A program made the translations under genes and the position numbers. This document shows positions 61,950-64,000 of a stretch of 64,000 nt of DNA, piece after piece. The DNA comes from Anaerolineae bacterium. Lineage in GTDB: Bacteria > Chloroflexota > Anaerolineae > Aggregatilineales > Phototrophicaceae. The notes beneath the pieces are model-generated. The model did not search any database and was not told the origin of the DNA. It saw only the letters and a list, made by a program, of their open reading frames with translations. The stretch is taken from assembly GCA_022822305.1 (NCBI GenBank), contig JAJEBY010000003.1, positions 558,001 through 622,000 of the forward strand, in the 5' to 3' direction. The stretch's first letter is position 1, and the number at the start of each line of letters is the position of its first letter.

Positions 61950-63176
61950 TTATTTCAGGTCTCGGGCGTATCGCTGTAGCTTGCCGATGGCGGCGGCGAT
62001 TTCGCGCATGTCTTCTTCGTCCCCCAGCAGCGCGTTCTGCGTGATCCAGACCGTCTCGTCGGATTCGCGCAGGGAGTTGAGAAAGGCATCGCGCAGAAAC
62101 TCGTGCGAACCCTCCGCCTGCGCGCCGCTGAGCCGGCTGCGATAGGCGCCGCTCCGGAACAAATCGACCAGATGCAAAGGCGGATAAGGCGCTTGCGTGG
62201 GCACACCCTCGGCTTCCAGCGCCTCGACGAATTGCGCGGTGGCGATGCCGGCGAAGGCGCGCGAATCGAGATGAAAGATGTAGGCGTATTGTCCGTTGCG
62301 GGTGATGCGCGGATCGTGCGATTGTGGCGTGATGCCGGGAATCTCGCTCAAGAGCCCATCCAACAAGCGGCCGTTCTGATGGCGGCGGGCGGTCTGATCA
62401 TCGAGGCGGGTCAATTGCGCCAGCAGCACCGCGCCCTGCCACTCGCTGAGGCGATAATTCGAGCCATAGATATAGTGGCTGTAAAACCATTCGCCGGGCA
62501 TGCGGCCGCAATCGTGAGTGGAGCGCGCCAGCCGTTCGAAATCGTCATCGTTGCTGATAATCATGCCGCCTTCGCCGGCCGTCATATTCTTGGACGCCTG
62601 GAAGCTGAAGGTGCCGCCGATGCCAAAGGCGCCAACTTTGCGCCCGCGCCATTCGCTGCCGTGGGCGTGCGCCGCGTCCTCCAGCAGAGGGATGCCATGC
62701 TTGGCCGCCAGCGCCGTCAGTTGATCGAGATCCGCGGGTCGCCCGCCCATATGCACGGCGATGATCGCTTTGGTGTTTTCATTGATGGCCGCTTCCGCTA
62801 ATTCGGGATCGATGCAATAACTATCGGCGCGGACATCGACCAGCACCGGCAAGGCGCCGGCGAAGAGCACCGCGCTGGCCGTGGCGACAAAAGTGGCGTT
62901 GGGCACGATGACTTCATCGCCGGGTCCGATGCCCATGGCCGCCAGCGCGACTTCGATGGCGTGGGTGCCGTTGGTGACGGCGATGCCGTGTTTGGCTTGA
63001 TGATAGGCGGCGAATTCCCGCTCGAAGGCGAGGGTCTTGGTGCCGGGCGTGCGCCACCAAACGCGGCTCTCCAGCACTTCGTTGAGGGCGTCGCGTTCCA
63101 GATCGTCATAGATGGGCCAGACGGGAAAGGGTTTGCTTTTGGCGGGCGCGCCGCCGTGGAGGGCGAGATTGGGCAT
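61950..63176 (-). CDS. DegT/DnrJ/EryC1-family aminotransferase
   Basis: PLP-dependent sugar aminotransferase-like enzyme, 408 residues. Visible are VTNGTHAIEVALAAMGIGPGDEVIVPNATFVATASAVL, the aspartate region LLEDAAHAHGSEW and the PLP lysine in FQASKNMTAGEGGMI. Family members make amino sugars or act as dehydratases on keto sugars. No nucleotide-sugar genes are nearby, so a catabolic or inositol-type role (as in some AHBA- or scyllo-inosose aminotransferases) is possible. The ATG at 63176 has GAGGAAC upstream. Confidence 0.9.
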   Translation of the reverse strand: MPNLALHGGAPAKSKPFPVWPIYDDLERDALNEVLESRVWWRTPGTKTLAFEREFAAYHQAKHGIAVTNGTHAIEVALAAMGIGPGDEVIVPNATFVATASAVLFAGALPVLVDVRADSYCIDPELAEAAINENTKAIIAVHMGGRPADLDQLTALAAKHGIPLLEDAAHAHGSEWRGRKVGAFGIGGTFSFQASKNMTAGEGGMIISNDDDFERLARSTHDCGRMPGEWFYSHYIYGSNYRLSEWQGAVLLAQLTRLDDQTARRHQNGRLLDGLLSEIPGITPQSHDPRITRNGQYAYIFHLDSRAFAGIATAQFVEALEAEGVPTQAPYPPLHLVDLFRSGAYRSRLSGAQAEGSHEFLRDAFLNSLRESDETVWITQNALLGDEEDMREIAAAIGKLQRYARDLK

Positions 63177-63217
63177 AATCGAGTTCCTCAAATCTGTCGT
63201 CAATTGGCAAGTTTTCG

Positions 63218-63246
63218 GCGGGCGAGCCGGAGGGTCGCGCCTTACA
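63218..63246. repeat. GGCGGGCGAGCC palindrome copy
   Basis: GGGCGAGCCGGAGGGTCGCGC followed by CTTACA; decayed copy of the GGGCGAC family in the gap before the last permease gene. Confidence 0.45.
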
Positions 63247-63298
63247 TGATTTTACGCGGATCTAGCTCGCGCGCTATGTCTTCGCGTGTTGGCATTCC

Positions 63299-64000
63299 CT
63301 AGCCCTTGAGCGAGCCCAGTGTCAGGCCCTTGACGATGTACTTTTGCGCGAAGACGGCGAAGATCAGCATGGGCGCGATGGCGACGATGGACGCCGCCGA
63401 CATCGGACCCCAGGCGATCGAGGTATATCCCCGGAACGAGGCGACAGCGACGGTGATGGTCTGCGCCTCGCTGAAAGACAAGGACAAGGCGATGGTCAGC
63501 TCGTTCCAGATCCAGATAGCGGTGAGGATGGCGGTGGCGGCGATGCCCGGCGCGGCCAGCGGAATGTAGACGTTTCGCAGGGTGCCGAGGTGGCTGCAGC
63601 CGTCAATGCGCGCGGCGTCGTCCAGCTCGGCCGGCACCTCCTTGAAAAAGCTGCGAATCAGCCAAACGGCGAATGGCAGCGAATGCACTTGATAGACCAG
63701 CGCCAAGCCGATATGCGTATCGTACCAGCCGATGCGCTGATACAGCACGAACATGGGAATGACAAAGAGGAATTCCGGCAGCATATACGCCAGCAGCAGC
63801 CAGACGCCGAAGAGCTTCTTGCCGCGGAATTTGAAACGGTGGATGCTGTAGGAGGCGAAGATGGCGATGGCGATGGCGATGGTGACGCCGAGCGCGGTCA
63901 CGTAAACCGTATTCAGAAACGCGCTAACGAAACCCGGTCGATCCAGCAGCGACAGATAATGATCCCAGATTGGCTCGAAGATGAACTTGGGCGGCATGGC
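63299..64000 (-). CDS. Sugar ABC transporter permease (MalG type), third system, partial
   Basis: The C-terminal about 230 residues of a CUT1 MalG-type permease. The visible start MPPKFIFEPIWDHYLSLLDRP is the segment that normally follows membrane helix 1, so the true N-terminus lies beyond the window edge. The docking loop is VPAELDDAARIDGCSHLGTLRNVYIPLAAPG and the tail reads VKGLTLGSLKG. It is a different protein from the two other MalG copies here. Its MalF partner and binding protein must lie to the right of the window. Confidence 0.88.
   Translation of the reverse strand, partial: AMPPKFIFEPIWDHYLSLLDRPGFVSAFLNTVYVTALGVTIAIAIAIFASYSIHRFKFRGKKLFGVWLLLAYMLPEFLFVIPMFVLYQRIGWYDTHIGLALVYQVHSLPFAVWLIRSFFKEVPAELDDAARIDGCSHLGTLRNVYIPLAAPGIAATAILTAIWIWNELTIALSLSFSEAQTITVAVASFRGYTSIAWGPMSAASIVAIAPMLIFAVFAQKYIVKGLTLGSLKG

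Overview
The window looks like a chromosomal segment of an uncultured, GC-rich bacterium, most likely a member of the Chloroflexota (Anaerolineae-like). This is inferred from the gene mix: three sugar-type ABC transporters, an F420-type flavin/deazaflavin oxidoreductase, a lone Roadblock protein, WD40 and SH3/CARDB-like envelope proteins, a CoaBC with a PAMD motif, and many palindromic intergenic repeats. No rRNA, tRNA or CRISPR array was seen, so the placement is an inference.

Layout. 1-12.5 kb is core housekeeping: a decayed RelE/Xre-type toxin-antitoxin pair, GNAT, Roadblock, tsaE-tsaB, an ALDH7-type dehydrogenase, a WD40 protein, surE, an SH3 lipoprotein, coaBC, SRPBCC, a MoxR ATPase and a Ddn-like protein. 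12.5-14.2 kb is an AT-richer BglII-like restriction-modification pair next to recA. 15.5-19.7 kb holds an oligopeptide-type binding protein facing two permeases, with terminal-inverted-repeat elements between them and no ATPase genes. 20.0-26.8 kb is a highly unusual pst phosphate operon: a tandemly duplicated PstS, a PstC carrying a circularly permuted phosphate-binding domain in its first extracytoplasmic loop, a PstA with two large extra loops, and an ordinary PstB.

26.9-38.5 kb is one long leftward catabolic cluster, in transcription order: IclR regulator, sugar-type binding protein, two permeases, UgpC-type ATPase, SDR, HpcH/HpaI aldolase, Ldh-family oxidoreductase, TIM-barrel isomerase, Zn-alcohol dehydrogenase and BKACE enzyme. 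It probably imports and degrades a sugar acid or related polyol, but the substrate cannot be read from sequence. 38.9-47.4 kb is a broken prophage head-tail region (protease-capsid fusion, connector, two tail-like genes), all leftward and interleaved with cargo (HicA-HicB, a DUF6941-like gene, an MFS transporter, a TipAS drug-binding protein). 47.9-54 kb is a mixed accessory stretch: CopD plus cytochrome c, an AlkZ-like glycosylase, a His-rich micro-ORF, a CSLREA beta-helix protein, AT-rich small genes and one probable frameshifted gene. trxB follows at 54 kb.

55.1-64 kb holds a second leftward catabolic and transport group: a GHL6-like hydrolase, M20 peptidase, two permeases plus binding protein, a DegT aminotransferase, and another permease running off the end. 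Intergenic gaps are peppered with modular repeats (GGGCGACC palindromes, CCCTCCC/GGGAGGG stem-loops, and about 214-256 bp elements with TGTAAGGSTTGTCCGSTACT-like inverted ends). The most notable system is the pst operon. The duplicated PstS gene is exactly the kind of intermediate from which the permuted domain in PstC could have arisen, and the beta-domain split by that insertion has an unsplit relative in the phage connector gene of this same window.
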